Position numbers and translations under genes: made by a program
Notes under the pieces: model-generated
What the model was told of the DNA's origin: nothing
Databases searched by the model: none
What the model saw: the letters and a program-made list of their open reading frames with translations, nothing else
In this document: positions 17,468 through 27,178 of the stretch, piece after piece
Layout of the letters: each line of letters begins with the position of its first letter
Position numbering within the stretch: position 1 is the stretch's first letter
DNA from: Acidimicrobiia bacterium
GTDB lineage: Bacteria > Actinomycetota > Acidimicrobiia > IMCC26256 > JAOSJL01
NCBI GenBank assembly: GCA_027494115.1
Contig: JAOSJL010000001.1
Location: 703,926 to 767,925, forward strand
Reading direction: 5' to 3'
Length of the DNA: 64,000 nt

Positions 17468-18112
17468 CTAGGCGAGGAGACCTCGGGCCACGGCCTCACG
17501 GAGCGCCTCGTTGCGGTTCTTCGCTCCGAGCTTCTCGTAGATGTGCGCGAGGTGTGTCTTGACCGTGGCGACGGTGACCATCAACTCAGCGGCGATCTCG
17601 CGGTTCGAGCTTCCCTTTCCGAGTCGTGACAGGACTTCACGTTCACGTGCGGTGAGAGGACCCTCCTCGGCGGCCTCACCCTCACCGGGCACGTCGAGCT
17701 CACCCACGACGGTCGACAGCAGGGCGGGCGCCACGACACGCTCTCCAGCCAGGACCCTCTCGACAGACCGCGCGATCTCGTCACCGTCGGCGGAACGCAC
17801 CAAGAGCCCACCCACCTCCTGGTTGAGGAGCCAGGTCAGCTCTCCCGCGTGTGAACGGGGGAGAAGGACGACCACAGCGGGCGGATCATCGGCATCACGG
17901 AGCTTCCCCACGAGATCGGTGACAGGCGTCTGTCCCACCGACCCGATGACGACGAGATCGACTTCGTGGAGGTGAACCGCCTCGAGCAGATCGCGGGGCG
18001 AGCCGGTCTCGGCGACAACATCCACGCCGATCGGCTCCAGGAGCGCCATGACCCCCAGGCGGAACATCGGGATGTCGTCGATCACGAGCGCGACCGACGA
18101 ACGCTGGGTCAT
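17468..18112 (-). CDS. LuxR-family response regulator with degenerate receiver
   Basis: 214-residue regulator. The receiver-like domain (about 1-120) keeps the acidic pair in VALVIDDIPMFRLG, but the phospho-acceptor position reads HEVDLVVIGSVGQTP with no aspartate at the strand end. The C-terminal LuxR helix-turn-helix is intact: LTAREREVLSRLGKGSSNREIAAEL…VKTHLAHIYEKLGAKNR. ATG 18112 has GGGGAAGG upstream; the longer frame is not needed. No histidine kinase is adjacent. It may be regulated without phosphorylation (inference). Confidence 0.88.
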   Translation of the reverse strand: MTQRSSVALVIDDIPMFRLGVMALLEPIGVDVVAETGSPRDLLEAVHLHEVDLVVIGSVGQTPVTDLVGKLRDADDPPAVVVLLPRSHAGELTWLLNQEVGGLLVRSADGDEIARSVERVLAGERVVAPALLSTVVGELDVPGEGEAAEEGPLTAREREVLSRLGKGSSNREIAAELMVTVATVKTHLAHIYEKLGAKNRNEALREAVARGLLA

Positions 18113-18205
18113 CGAGCGACCTTCCCCATCTCGTGGCACCACGCTACCCGTGGCGCCGGGTCGAGCGTCGCGCCTCGACGACGAAGGCCCGCTAGCTTCG
18201 GTCGG

Positions 18206-19747
18206 GTGACCGACCCCTCGCACGACGACGACGCCGGCCGTTCGCGCCTCGTCGCGGAGCGGGATCACCGGCTCTCGAAGCTGTCGTCGCTACGCGACGA
18301 AGGGATCGATCCCTACCCCGTGCGTTTCGACCGCGACCGCACACTCGGGGAACTCGTCGAGGAGTTCGGGAACCTCGGAGCCGGTGAGGAAACCGACATC
18401 TCGGTCAAGGTCGCCGGCCGCGTGATGCTCCGCCGCGGTCACGGAAAGCTCTTCTTCGCGACGGTGCGCGACCACAGCGGCGAGATTCAGCTGTTCGTGT
18501 CGAAGGCGGTCGTCGGCGACGACGCGTTCGACAGGTTCGACACTGTCGACCTGGGCGACTGGTTGGGGGTCGAGGGAACCGTCATGAGCACCCGCAAGGG
18601 TGAGCTCTCGGTCCGCGTCGAGCGCTTCGAACTGCTGGCGAAAGCACTTCTCCCTCTCCCCGACAAGTGGAAGGGCCTCTCAGACGTCGACACCCGCTTC
18701 CGTCAGCGCTACGTCGACCTGATCGTCAACGAGGACGCCAGGCGCGTCTTCGCGATCCGGTCGGCCGTCGTGGCATCAATCCGAAACTCCCTTCTGGAGA
18801 GAGGTTTCCTCGAAGTCGAGACGCCGATGCTGCACGACATCGTCGGCGGTGCCGCGGCCCGACCGTTCTCGACGCACCACAACTCTCTCGACATCGACCT
18901 CTACATGCGGATCGCGCTCGAGTTGCACCTGAAGCGCCTCATCGTGGCGGGCCTCGATCGCGTGTTCGAGATCGGTCGGTGTTTCCGCAACGAGGGCCTC
19001 GACACACGCCACAACCCCGAGTTCACGATGCTCGAGGCGTACCAGGCGTTCGCCGACTACCACGACATGATGGACCTCACCGAGCATCTCGTCGCGGCGG
19101 CCGCCGAGGCGGCGATCGGAACAATGATCGTGGAACTCGAGGGCCGCTCGGTCGATCTGACGCCACCCTGGCGCCGCATCACGGTCGCGGACCTCATCCG
19201 CGAATCGCTCGGCGTCACGATGCACCCCTCGATGCCCGTGACCGAGGCGCGGGCGGCGCTCGACGACGCTGGGGTCGAGTACCGCGACGAGTGGGGCTCG
19301 GGAAAGCTCATGGACGTCCTGTACGACGACCGCGCGCAACACGACGTCTTCGAGCCCACCTTCGTCATCGACTACCCGCGCGAGGTGTCACCGCTCGCTC
19401 GCCCCCACCGAGACGACCCACACCTCGTGGAACGCTTCGAGCTCATCGTGGCGGGCCGCGAACTGGCGAACGCCTTCAGCGAGTTGAACGACCCGGTAGA
19501 CCAACTCGCCCGCTTCGAGGCCGGTGCGCGGGCGAAGGCCCAGGGGGACCCCGAGGCGGGGGACGTCGACTACGACTACGTGCGCGCCCTCGAGTACGGG
19601 ATGCCCCCGGCAGGCGGCCTCGGAATCGGGATCGACCGCCTGGTCATGCTGATCGCCGGTGTCACGTCGATCCGTGAGGTGATCCTCTTTCCTACGCTGC
19701 GTCCCGAGCAGTTCGACGAGGCCGAGTTCCGTTTCCCTGACGCCTGA
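18206..19747 (+). CDS. lysS: lysyl-tRNA synthetase, class II
   Basis: 513-residue class II enzyme charging tRNA-Lys. An OB-fold anticodon domain (ISVKVAGRVMLRRGHGKLFF) is followed by motif 1 (FRQRYVDLI), motif 2 (RCFRNEGLDTRHNPEFTMLE) and motif 3 (GLGIGIDRLVMLI). The start GTG 18206 gives a normal-length protein; upstream frame is antisense to the regulator. A tRNA-Lys gene lies 25 kb downstream. Confidence 0.97.
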   Translation: MTDPSHDDDAGRSRLVAERDHRLSKLSSLRDEGIDPYPVRFDRDRTLGELVEEFGNLGAGEETDISVKVAGRVMLRRGHGKLFFATVRDHSGEIQLFVSKAVVGDDAFDRFDTVDLGDWLGVEGTVMSTRKGELSVRVERFELLAKALLPLPDKWKGLSDVDTRFRQRYVDLIVNEDARRVFAIRSAVVASIRNSLLERGFLEVETPMLHDIVGGAAARPFSTHHNSLDIDLYMRIALELHLKRLIVAGLDRVFEIGRCFRNEGLDTRHNPEFTMLEAYQAFADYHDMMDLTEHLVAAAAEAAIGTMIVELEGRSVDLTPPWRRITVADLIRESLGVTMHPSMPVTEARAALDDAGVEYRDEWGSGKLMDVLYDDRAQHDVFEPTFVIDYPREVSPLARPHRDDPHLVERFELIVAGRELANAFSELNDPVDQLARFEAGARAKAQGDPEAGDVDYDYVRALEYGMPPAGGLGIGIDRLVMLIAGVTSIREVILFPTLRPEQFDEAEFRFPDA

Positions 19748-19813
19748 TCTCCCGACACCACGCACCTCGATTCTCGCTAGCGTTGACTCCGTGCCCACGC
19801 ACGCGGATGAGTG

Positions 19814-21238
19814 ATGGAGCGTCTGAGCGGCCTCGACGCCGGCTTTCTGTACATGGAGACGCCGACCCTGCTGATGCACACGCTGAAGGTGGCGGTCGTG
19901 GAGCCTCCCCGCGACCAGGAGGGATACTCCTTCGACCGGTTCGTACGGACCCTGGGCGAACGGCTCCACACTCTCCCCCCGTTCCGGCGGCGGGTCGTCG
20001 AGGTACCGGGACGGATCGCCCATCCCGTCTGGATCGAGGACCCCGACTTCGACCTGTCCCGACACGTTCGGCGAACCACGGTCGCCGCGCCCGGTGGGCC
20101 TCGTGAGATGGACGACGCCATCGCGACGATCGCCTCCACTCCTCTCGATCGTTCGCGCCCCCTGTGGGAGCTCTGGGCTCTGGAGGGTCTCGCTCACGGT
20201 CGCTTTGCCGCCGTCACCAAGATCCATCACGCCGCAGCCGACGGAGTTGCAGCATCCGCACTCCTCGCGAACGTGATGGCGACCGACCTCGCCGACACCG
20301 ATCCACCCCCGGGCGCGCGGGACTGGAAGCCCGAACCGATCCCCTCGCGGTGGAGGCTCGTGCGCGACGCGATCGCCGACCAACTCGGAAACCTGTGGCG
20401 CCTACCCGCACTCATCAGCCGAACATGGCGCAGCGTCGGTCAGGTGCTGAGGCGGCGGCGCGAGACATCGCTGTCGCCCCCGTTGCCGATCAAGGACACC
20501 CCCGACACGGCGTTCAACGCGTCGCTCACCGCCCGCCGATCGTTCGCGACCTCCTCGATCTCGCTCGATGATGTCAAGACCGTGAAGACCCGTGTCGGCG
20601 TGACCGTCAACGATGTCCTGTTGGGGATCGTCGCCGAATCACTTCGCCGTTACCTGTCGAAGCGCCACGCGTTGCCGATACGTTCACTCGTCGCCGGGAT
20701 CCCGGTCAGCACCGACCGCCCCGACGACGTCGCCCGCCTCGGCGGCAACCGCGTGTCCAACCTCTTCACCTCTCTGCGTACCGACATCGCCGACCCCGTG
20801 GAACGGCTCGGGGCCATCCACGCCGTCACCGCCGAAGCCAAAGTGGTCCAGAACATGCTCGGAGCCACGATGATGCAGGAGTGGGTGGAGTACACGCCTC
20901 CCGGGCCGTTCGCGTGGTTCATGGGTCGTTACTCGGCTCACCGCTTGGCTGATCGTCACCATCCGCCGATCAACCTCGTGGTGTCGAACGTCCCGGGACC
21001 ACCCGACGCCCTGTACATCGCCGGTGCCGACCTCTGTGAGATCTACTCCGTCGGCCCGATCCTCGAGGGCATCGGACTCAACATCACCGTGTGGAGTTAC
21101 GCGCAGCGCATGTACGTGAGCGCCCTGAGCTGTCCCGACACCATGCCCGGTCTCCACGAGGTCACCGACGCCATCCCCCACGCCCTGGCGGATCTGCTGG
21201 CTACGACCGGAGCGCGGGAGCAGTCCGCCGGCGCCTGA
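19814..21238 (+). CDS. WS/DGAT wax ester/triacylglycerol synthase
   Basis: 474-residue bifunctional wax ester synthase / diacylglycerol acyltransferase. The N-terminus MERLSGLDAGFLYMETP is typical, and the catalytic HHxxxDG motif reads KIHHAAADG (His 138-139). Later blocks include NDVLLGIVAESLRRYL, and VVSNVPGPPDALYIAGA with the NVPGP signature. It makes storage lipids at the membrane. GTG 19811 immediately precedes ATG 19814; the latter matches the paralog next door. The two genes are tandem and same-strand. Confidence 0.95.
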   Translation: MERLSGLDAGFLYMETPTLLMHTLKVAVVEPPRDQEGYSFDRFVRTLGERLHTLPPFRRRVVEVPGRIAHPVWIEDPDFDLSRHVRRTTVAAPGGPREMDDAIATIASTPLDRSRPLWELWALEGLAHGRFAAVTKIHHAAADGVAASALLANVMATDLADTDPPPGARDWKPEPIPSRWRLVRDAIADQLGNLWRLPALISRTWRSVGQVLRRRRETSLSPPLPIKDTPDTAFNASLTARRSFATSSISLDDVKTVKTRVGVTVNDVLLGIVAESLRRYLSKRHALPIRSLVAGIPVSTDRPDDVARLGGNRVSNLFTSLRTDIADPVERLGAIHAVTAEAKVVQNMLGATMMQEWVEYTPPGPFAWFMGRYSAHRLADRHHPPINLVVSNVPGPPDALYIAGADLCEIYSVGPILEGIGLNITVWSYAQRMYVSALSCPDTMPGLHEVTDAIPHALADLLATTGAREQSAGA

Positions 21239-21440
21239 ACGGCTGCGCGAGGCCGCTCCCAGGGCCAACGCGAGTCCGCCGGTCGCGATCTGCCAACCGA
21301 ACGACAACCCCGTCGCCGAAAGCTCCGCCACCGCACCGATCGGTGTCGATGAAGGATCCGGCTCCTGAACACCCAGAACAAACGCACCAATAGTGCTGTT
21401 CCATGTCCCAAAACGCTCAGCACGCACCTAGCATGCGACC

Positions 21441-22858
21441 ATGGAACGCCTGAGCGGCCTCGATGCGTCGTTTCTCCACATGGAGACCCCGACGATGCAC
21501 ACGCACGTTGTCGGCGTGCTTCTGCTCGACACGTCCGACATGCCCGACGGCTACTCGTTCGAGCGCGTGCGCGACCTCATCGAGAGCCGCATGCACCTGA
21601 TCCCGCCGTTCCGCCGGCGCCTCGTGCCCGTGCCGTTGAATCTCGATCATCCGGTATGGATCGAGGACCCCGATTTCGATCTCGACGCGCACCTCTACCG
21701 CATCGGAGCGCCTCCGCCGGGTGGAATGCGCGAACTCGCCGAGATCACCGCTGACATCGCGGGACGGCCCTCGACCGGTCGCGTCCGCTGTGGGAGATGT
21801 GGGTGATCGAGGGTCTCGCCGACGACCGTGTCGCTCTGGTGACGAAGATCCACCACTCCGCCATCGACGGGGTCTCCGGCGCCGACATCATGGCGAACCT
21901 CTTCGACCTCGAACGTGACGCACCCGGTCCCCCACCGCCCGACGACCACGACGCCTGGAAACCCGACGACGTCCCCTCGGGATGGGCTCTCGTTCGCGAC
22001 GGCCTCACCCGCAGGGCCACGCACCCCGGAGAGATCATCCGCGCCGCGGGGAATGTGGGCAACTCCCTGGTCAGGACGGTGCAGACGGGAGTCAGCCAGC
22101 AGAGGGGCGATGGGCGTCGACCCGTTTTCTTCGACGCACCCCGCACGCACTGGACGGGCGCGCTCACCTCGCATCGTTCCATTGCGTTCGGACAGGCGTC
22201 GTTGGACGACTTCAAGGCGGTGAAGTCGGCATTCGGCACGACCGTCAACGACGTCGTTCTCGCTGTGTGCGCCAACGCGCTGCGTCGCTACATGCTCGAC
22301 CACGGCTATCTGCCCGACAAGCAGCTCATCTCGTACTGCCCGGTGTCCACCCGGGGCTCGGGTGGCGAGGGAACGAACCAGATCACGGCCATGGCCGTCC
22401 GGCTCCCGACCGACCTCGAGGATCCCGTCGAGCAACTGCGTGCGATCCACGACGAGACGAAGAGCGCCAAGGAGCTCACCGACGCCGTCGGCGCCACGGC
22501 ACTTCAGGACGTCGTCCAGTTCGTCCCACCCGTGGTGTTCAACCGCGCGATGCGCCTGTACTGCAGCATGCACCTCGCCGACCGGCACCCCGCCGTTCAG
22601 AACGTTCTGATCTCGAACGTACCGGGGCCGCCGTTACCGCTCTACTGCATGGGCGCGCGAGTGGCGGCGATCTACCCGTTCGGCCCCTTGATCGAAGGAT
22701 GCGGCATGAACATCACGGTGCTCTCCAACACCGGGAACGTCGACGTCGGCGTGATCGCCTGCACCGAGTCGGTGCCCGACGTGTGGGCCGTCACGGACCG
22801 CATCGCCGATGCTCTGAACGAGCTGGTCGAGGCGGCTGCCGGTGAGGCCGCTGGCTGA
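21441..22858 (+). CDS. second WS/DGAT acyltransferase, frameshifted
   Basis: Paralog of the preceding gene; N-terminus MERLSGLDASFLHMETP is nearly identical. The frame breaks at CCC 21768-21770; one extra C joins it to the frame encoding LDRSRPLWE-type residues and KIHHSAIDGVSGADIM, the HHxxxDG site. The C-terminal half includes NDVVLAVCANALRRYML and LISNVPGPPLPLYCMGA. About 472 residues when restored, the same as its paralog. Storage lipid synthesis. Confidence 0.88.
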
Positions 22859-22924
22859 CTCCCGTCGGCACCCACCATCCCTCGGCCTTCACCGCCAGCG
22901 CCGGCCACCGCTACTCTGAGCACC

Positions 22925-24102
22925 ATGCCAGAGAGTCCGTTCTCTCCAGGGACGCTCGGTCCGATCACGCTGCGGAACCGCACGATCAAGTCGGCGACCT
23001 TCGAGGGCATGACCCCGGGCGGCCTCGTGTCGGACCGTCTCATCGAGTTCCACCGTCAGTTCGCGGCGGGTGGTGTGGGCATGACCACGGTGGCGTACTG
23101 CTCGGTGGCCAGCGAGGGCCGCACGTATTCGGACCAGATCTGGATGCGCCCCGACGCGGTGCCCGGACTACGGCGCCTGACCGACGCGGTGCACGCCGAG
23201 GGAGCCGCTGCAGCGGTCCAACTGGGCCACGCCGGATGGTTCGCCGACCCGAAGGCGAGCGGTGAGAAGACGATCGGACCGACTCGGATGTTCAGTCCCT
23301 ACGGCATGACGTTTCCGCGGGCGATGGACGATGCCGACTTCGAACGCCTGACGGCCGACTACGCGCGTGCGGCGACCCTGGCCATCGATGCCGGCTTCGA
23401 CGCCCTGGAGATCCACGCCGGGCACGGCTATCTCCTCTCGCAGTTCCTGAGCCCCTACACCAACCGCCGCACGGACCAGTGGGGTGGCTCGATCGAGAAC
23501 CGGGCGCGGTTCGTGCGCCAGGTGCTGCGCTCCGTCCGGGAAGCCGCGGGAGACTCGGCCGCGGTCTACGCCAAGCTCAACATGGACGACGGATTCCGGG
23601 CCGGGTTGCAGATCGACGACGGCGTCGAGGTGGCGCGGATGCTGGAGAGCGACGGCAGCGTCGACGCTCTGGAACTCACCGGTGGTTTCACGTCGCGCTC
23701 GCCCATGTACCTCATGCGCGGCGAACCGCCCGTGGCGGCGATGCTCGAGACCATGCCCTCGGCGCTGCGACGGTTCGGGCTGCGCATCAGCGCCAAGAAG
23801 CTGATGCGCGAGTACCCGTTCGAGGAGGCCTATTTCCTGCCGAATGCGCAGCGGGTCCGCGAGGCGGTCGATCTGCCGCTGATCCTCCTGGGCGGCATCA
23901 CGGGCGCGCCACGATGGAAAAGGCGCTCGCCGAGGGTTTCGAGTTCGTGGCGATGGCCCGCGCGCTGCTGCGCGAACCCGACCTCGTCAACCGCTACGCG
24001 GCCGGGGAAGCCGGCGAGTCGTTGTGCGTCCCGTGCAACCGGTGCATGGCCGAGATGGACCGCGACGGCGTCCGGTGCGTGTACGTAGCCCACCCCGTCT
24101 GA
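22925..24102 (+). CDS. OYE-type NADH:flavin oxidoreductase, short form, frameshifted
   Basis: FMN-dependent TIM-barrel reductase of the old yellow enzyme / 2,4-dienoyl-CoA reductase group. Motifs: LRNRTIKSATFEGMTPGG, VQLGHAGW, DALEIHAGHGYLLSQFLSPYTNRR, and ENRARFVRQVLRSVRE. The last part (EKALAEGFEFVAMARALLREP) is in another frame; one base is missing near 23901-23908. The protein ends with CVPCNRCMAEMDRDGVRC, the [4Fe-4S] cysteine set of dienoyl-CoA reductases. It stops right after, about 392 residues, so the FAD/NADPH domains of that family are absent. Confidence 0.85.
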
Positions 24103-24213
24103 GCAGACCCGCCACGAGATCGACGACGCGGCGGGTGAAACGCTGCGCCGTGAACGACCGCGCAGGAAGGCGTTGGTCACGAGCTCGGTCGGTGCGCCTA
24201 CGATCCACTGACC

Positions 24214-25059
24214 ATGGGTGACGCGGTGCGGGTGAGCGGAGATAGAGCGGTACGGCGGCTGACGTTGTGCCGACCCGACGCCTACAACACGATCACGCCG
24301 GCATTGCGCGACGAACTCGGCGCGGCGCTCGACGAGGCCGACGCCGACAACGGGATCCGGGTCGTAGTCCTCGACGCCGAGGGTCCTGCGTTCTGCGCCG
24401 GCTACGACCTGGCGTGGGGAACCGACGTGCAGGCCACCGTCGAGGGAACAGAGCGCGTGTGGGACTCCGCCGCCGATCTCCGTGCGATCGGCAGCTTTGC
24501 GTCGACCTGGGCGAAGCTCCATGAGATCTCCAAACCGACCGTGGCCGCCGTCTCCGGCTGGTGTCTCGCCGGCGGCATGAACATCGTGATGAACGCCGAT
24601 CTCATCGTGTGCGCAGAATCCGCCCGCTTCGGCTACCCGCCGTCGCGCGTGTGGGGCGTGCCCGAGGCACCGTGGACATGGGTGGCACGCCTGGGCCTCG
24701 AACGGGCGAAGCGGTTCATGCTCACCGGCGACGAGATCAGTGGACCCGAGGCGGCCGAGCTCGGCATGGTTCTCGAGTGTGTTCCCGACGACGAGCTCGC
24801 CGACAAGGTCGACGCCCTGGCGGAGAGAATCGCGAACGTGCCGATGAACCAGCTCCAGATGATCAAGTGGTCGCTCAACGAGGTCGCCCGCACGATGTAC
24901 GACCCGCAGGGCTCGCGGATGGTCGGCACCCTCTTCGACGGCGTGGCCCGCCACACCCAGGAGGGGATCGACTTCGTGGCGCGTGCAGAGGAAGCGGGCT
25001 GGCGCCGGGCGGTGCACGAACGCGACGAGCCCTTCGGCGATTATGGCGAGCGGCCTTGA
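24214..25059 (+). CDS. enoyl-CoA hydratase/isomerase family protein
   Basis: Crotonase-fold enzyme of 281 residues. The oxyanion-hole segments are AFCAGYDLAWG and GWCLAGGMNIVMNADLIV. It may hydrate or isomerise an enoyl-CoA in beta-oxidation or a degradation pathway. The adjacent OYE-type reductase suggests a shared fatty or cyclic acyl substrate (inference). It is followed 11 bases later by a GH13 gene. Confidence 0.9.
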   Translation: MGDAVRVSGDRAVRRLTLCRPDAYNTITPALRDELGAALDEADADNGIRVVVLDAEGPAFCAGYDLAWGTDVQATVEGTERVWDSAADLRAIGSFASTWAKLHEISKPTVAAVSGWCLAGGMNIVMNADLIVCAESARFGYPPSRVWGVPEAPWTWVARLGLERAKRFMLTGDEISGPEAAELGMVLECVPDDELADKVDALAERIANVPMNQLQMIKWSLNEVARTMYDPQGSRMVGTLFDGVARHTQEGIDFVARAEEAGWRRAVHERDEPFGDYGERP

Positions 25060-25070
25060 ATCGATCGGCG

Positions 25071-26663
25071 ATGAGCGCGAGGAGCGCGGGCACGGGCAAC
25101 GAACCGTGGTGGGAGTCAGCCGTCGTCTACCAGATCTATCCGCGCAGCTTCCGTGACACGACCGGCAACGGGATCGGTGATCTGCGCGGCATCATCGACG
25201 GTCTCGACCATCTCGTCTGGCTGGGCGTCGACGCGCTGTGGTTGTCACCCGTGTTCCGATCGCCGATGGTCGACCACGGCTACGACGTCAGCGACTACTG
25301 CGACGTCGACCCCCTCTTCGGCTCCCTCGACGATCTCGACGAGTTGATTCACAAATCACACGAGCGCGCGCTCAAGGTGCTGCTCGACTGGGTACCGAAC
25401 CACACGAGCGACCAGCATCCGTGGTTCCAGGAGTCGCGCTCGTCGCGCGAGGATCCCCGGCGGGACTGGTACATCTGGCGCGACGGCGATCCCGACACGC
25501 CGCCCAACAACTGGACCCGTGCCTTCCCGTTCGGCGAACCGGCCTGGTCATACGACGAGAACACCGGGGCGTGGTTCCTGCACCTGTTCAGCCCCGAGCA
25601 GCCCGATCTCAACTGGGCGAACCCCGACGTGCGCGAAGCGATGCACGACACGTTGCGGTTCTGGCTGGACCGTGGTGTCGACGGGTTCCGCATGGACGTC
25701 ATCCACGGCATCGGCAAGAACCCGGCCCTTCCCGACCTGTCCGACGAGCTGGCGGTGATCCCGGCCACAGCGTTCAACGACGAGCCCGTCACCCACGAGT
25801 ACCTCAGAGACATCCGAGTGCTGCTCGACGAATACCCGACCAGGCCCGTGGCCGTCGGTGAGGTGTACCTCCTCGACACCGCCCAGGTCGCGACGTACTA
25901 CGGCGACGGTGACGAGTTGCACCTCGCGTTCAACTTCCCACCGATGTTCAGTTTCTGGGACGCGGGCATGTGGCGCCAGAACATCACGACCGCTCAGGAT
26001 CTGATCACCGCCGCGGGCAACTGGCCGACGTGGGTGCTGTCGAACCACGACAACCCGCGCCACCGCACCCGCTACGGCGGCGACGAAACCATCGCTCGTG
26101 CCGCAGCGGTGCTGTTGCTCACGCTTCAGGGCACGCCGTTCCTCTACGCGGGTGAGGAACTCGGCCTCGAGGACGCCGACGTTCCGCCGGAGAGAATCGT
26201 GGATCCGTCGGGTGGACGTCGCGACGGGTGCCGCGCTCCGATTCCGTGGACACCGGATCCCGGTCACGGCTGGGAGGGCCCGGATCCGTGGCTGCCGTTC
26301 CCACCGCACAGCGACCGGTTGAACGTCGCGAGTGAACGGGATGACCCCGACTCGATGCTGCACTTCTACCGGGCGCTCTTGGGCGTGCGCCACGGTTCCG
26401 ACGCACTCCGGCTCGGCTCGCTCGACCTGCTCGACGCTCCCGACGGTGTGCTCGCCTGGCGCCGCACACACGAAGAGGACGAACGGATCGTCCTCGTCAA
26501 CTTCACCGCCGGGTCACAGGACATCGATCGCCTCACTGACCACGGTGTGGAGATCTCCTCCGACGCGACGCGCGCCGCAACGGTCGGCGTCTTCGACGGA
26601 GTCCTTCGTCCCCGGGAGGCCGTGATCCTGTCTCCACTGGGCGGAGTACTTCGCGATGTTTGA
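25071..26663 (+). CDS. GH13 alpha-glucosidase / oligo-1,6-glucosidase
   Basis: 530-residue glycoside hydrolase family 13 enzyme. N-terminal WWESAVVYQIYPRSFRDTTG and all catalytic regions are visible: DWVPNHTS (region I), GFRMDVIHG (II, Asp nucleophile), AVGEVYL (III, Glu acid/base) and LSNHDNPRHRTRYGGDE (IV). Subfamily features fit alpha-glucosidases acting on maltose or isomaltose-type oligosaccharides, not large starch. No signal peptide, so cytoplasmic. ATG 25071 follows the crotonase stop closely. Confidence 0.93.
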   Translation: MSARSAGTGNEPWWESAVVYQIYPRSFRDTTGNGIGDLRGIIDGLDHLVWLGVDALWLSPVFRSPMVDHGYDVSDYCDVDPLFGSLDDLDELIHKSHERALKVLLDWVPNHTSDQHPWFQESRSSREDPRRDWYIWRDGDPDTPPNNWTRAFPFGEPAWSYDENTGAWFLHLFSPEQPDLNWANPDVREAMHDTLRFWLDRGVDGFRMDVIHGIGKNPALPDLSDELAVIPATAFNDEPVTHEYLRDIRVLLDEYPTRPVAVGEVYLLDTAQVATYYGDGDELHLAFNFPPMFSFWDAGMWRQNITTAQDLITAAGNWPTWVLSNHDNPRHRTRYGGDETIARAAAVLLLTLQGTPFLYAGEELGLEDADVPPERIVDPSGGRRDGCRAPIPWTPDPGHGWEGPDPWLPFPPHSDRLNVASERDDPDSMLHFYRALLGVRHGSDALRLGSLDLLDAPDGVLAWRRTHEEDERIVLVNFTAGSQDIDRLTDHGVEISSDATRAATVGVFDGVLRPREAVILSPLGGVLRDV

Positions 26664-26698
26664 AGGCCTACGCGTGAAGTAGGGTGAACAGCCACACC

Positions 26699-26713
26699 GA
26701 ATCCGGAGGATTC
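26699..26713 (+). promoter_or_regulatory. hairpin enclosing the ribosome binding site
   Basis: GAATCC (26699-26704) and GGATTC (26708-26713) are complementary around the loop GGA. The Shine-Dalgarno GGAGG is 26705-26709, so folding would pair part of it. ATG follows at 26717. Confidence 0.4.
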
Positions 26714-26716
26714 CTG

Positions 26717-27040
26717 ATGGCACACGCCGACCTTCGACCCCTCGAGAGGACCGTCGTCAAGCGTTCCGAGCAGGGCATGGCCCGAGCCGAGGTTGCCTGG
26801 CGGCTCCGCCGAACTCCCGGATCCATCCAGCAGATTCTCGATCTCGCGAAGGTACCGAGAAGTTCCTCGCCGGCGTCCACCACTCCCGGGACCCTGCGTC
26901 CCATCGAACGCCACATCCTGGGCGCCCGCCGCGACGGCACCCACACGGCAGAGATCGCCGCACGGCTCCGTCGAACTCCCGAGTTCGTAGACCGTGTCGA
27001 GGGCTACGCCCACTACAAGCTCGCCCAGGTCGCCGGCTGA
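26717..27040 (+). CDS. small protein with two tandem helix-turn-helix-like repeats
   Basis: 107-residue protein made of two similar units. Unit 1 (about 5-45) reads LRPLERTVVKRSEQGMARAEVAWRLRRTPGSIQQ in two parts; unit 2 (about 60-100) reads LRPIERHILGARRDG then AEIAARLRRTPEFVDRV. Each resembles a sigma-70 region 4 or GcvR-type helix-turn-helix, with the shared xxRLRRTP motif. A Ser/Pro linker joins them. It is likely a DNA-binding protein contacting a repeated site, but the targets are unknown. A good Shine-Dalgarno (GGAGGA) is present. Confidence 0.75.
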   Translation: MAHADLRPLERTVVKRSEQGMARAEVAWRLRRTPGSIQQILDLAKVPRSSSPASTTPGTLRPIERHILGARRDGTHTAEIAARLRRTPEFVDRVEGYAHYKLAQVAG

Positions 27041-27178
27041 ATTCCTCGCGCCCGAGCGTTGATGGAAACGGCGCCCGTGGCACCGGCACGCTCGAGTGCA
27101 TGAAAACGGATCCGGTAGCAGCTGCGGGGAGCCGCCCCACCTACGCTTCTCCTCGATGAACGACGTCGCGCACTTCGC

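Noticed and set aside
24561..25070. N-terminal extension of the GH13 enzyme
   Set aside because: Arg/His-rich shadow of the crotonase gene; GH13 starts properly at 25071.
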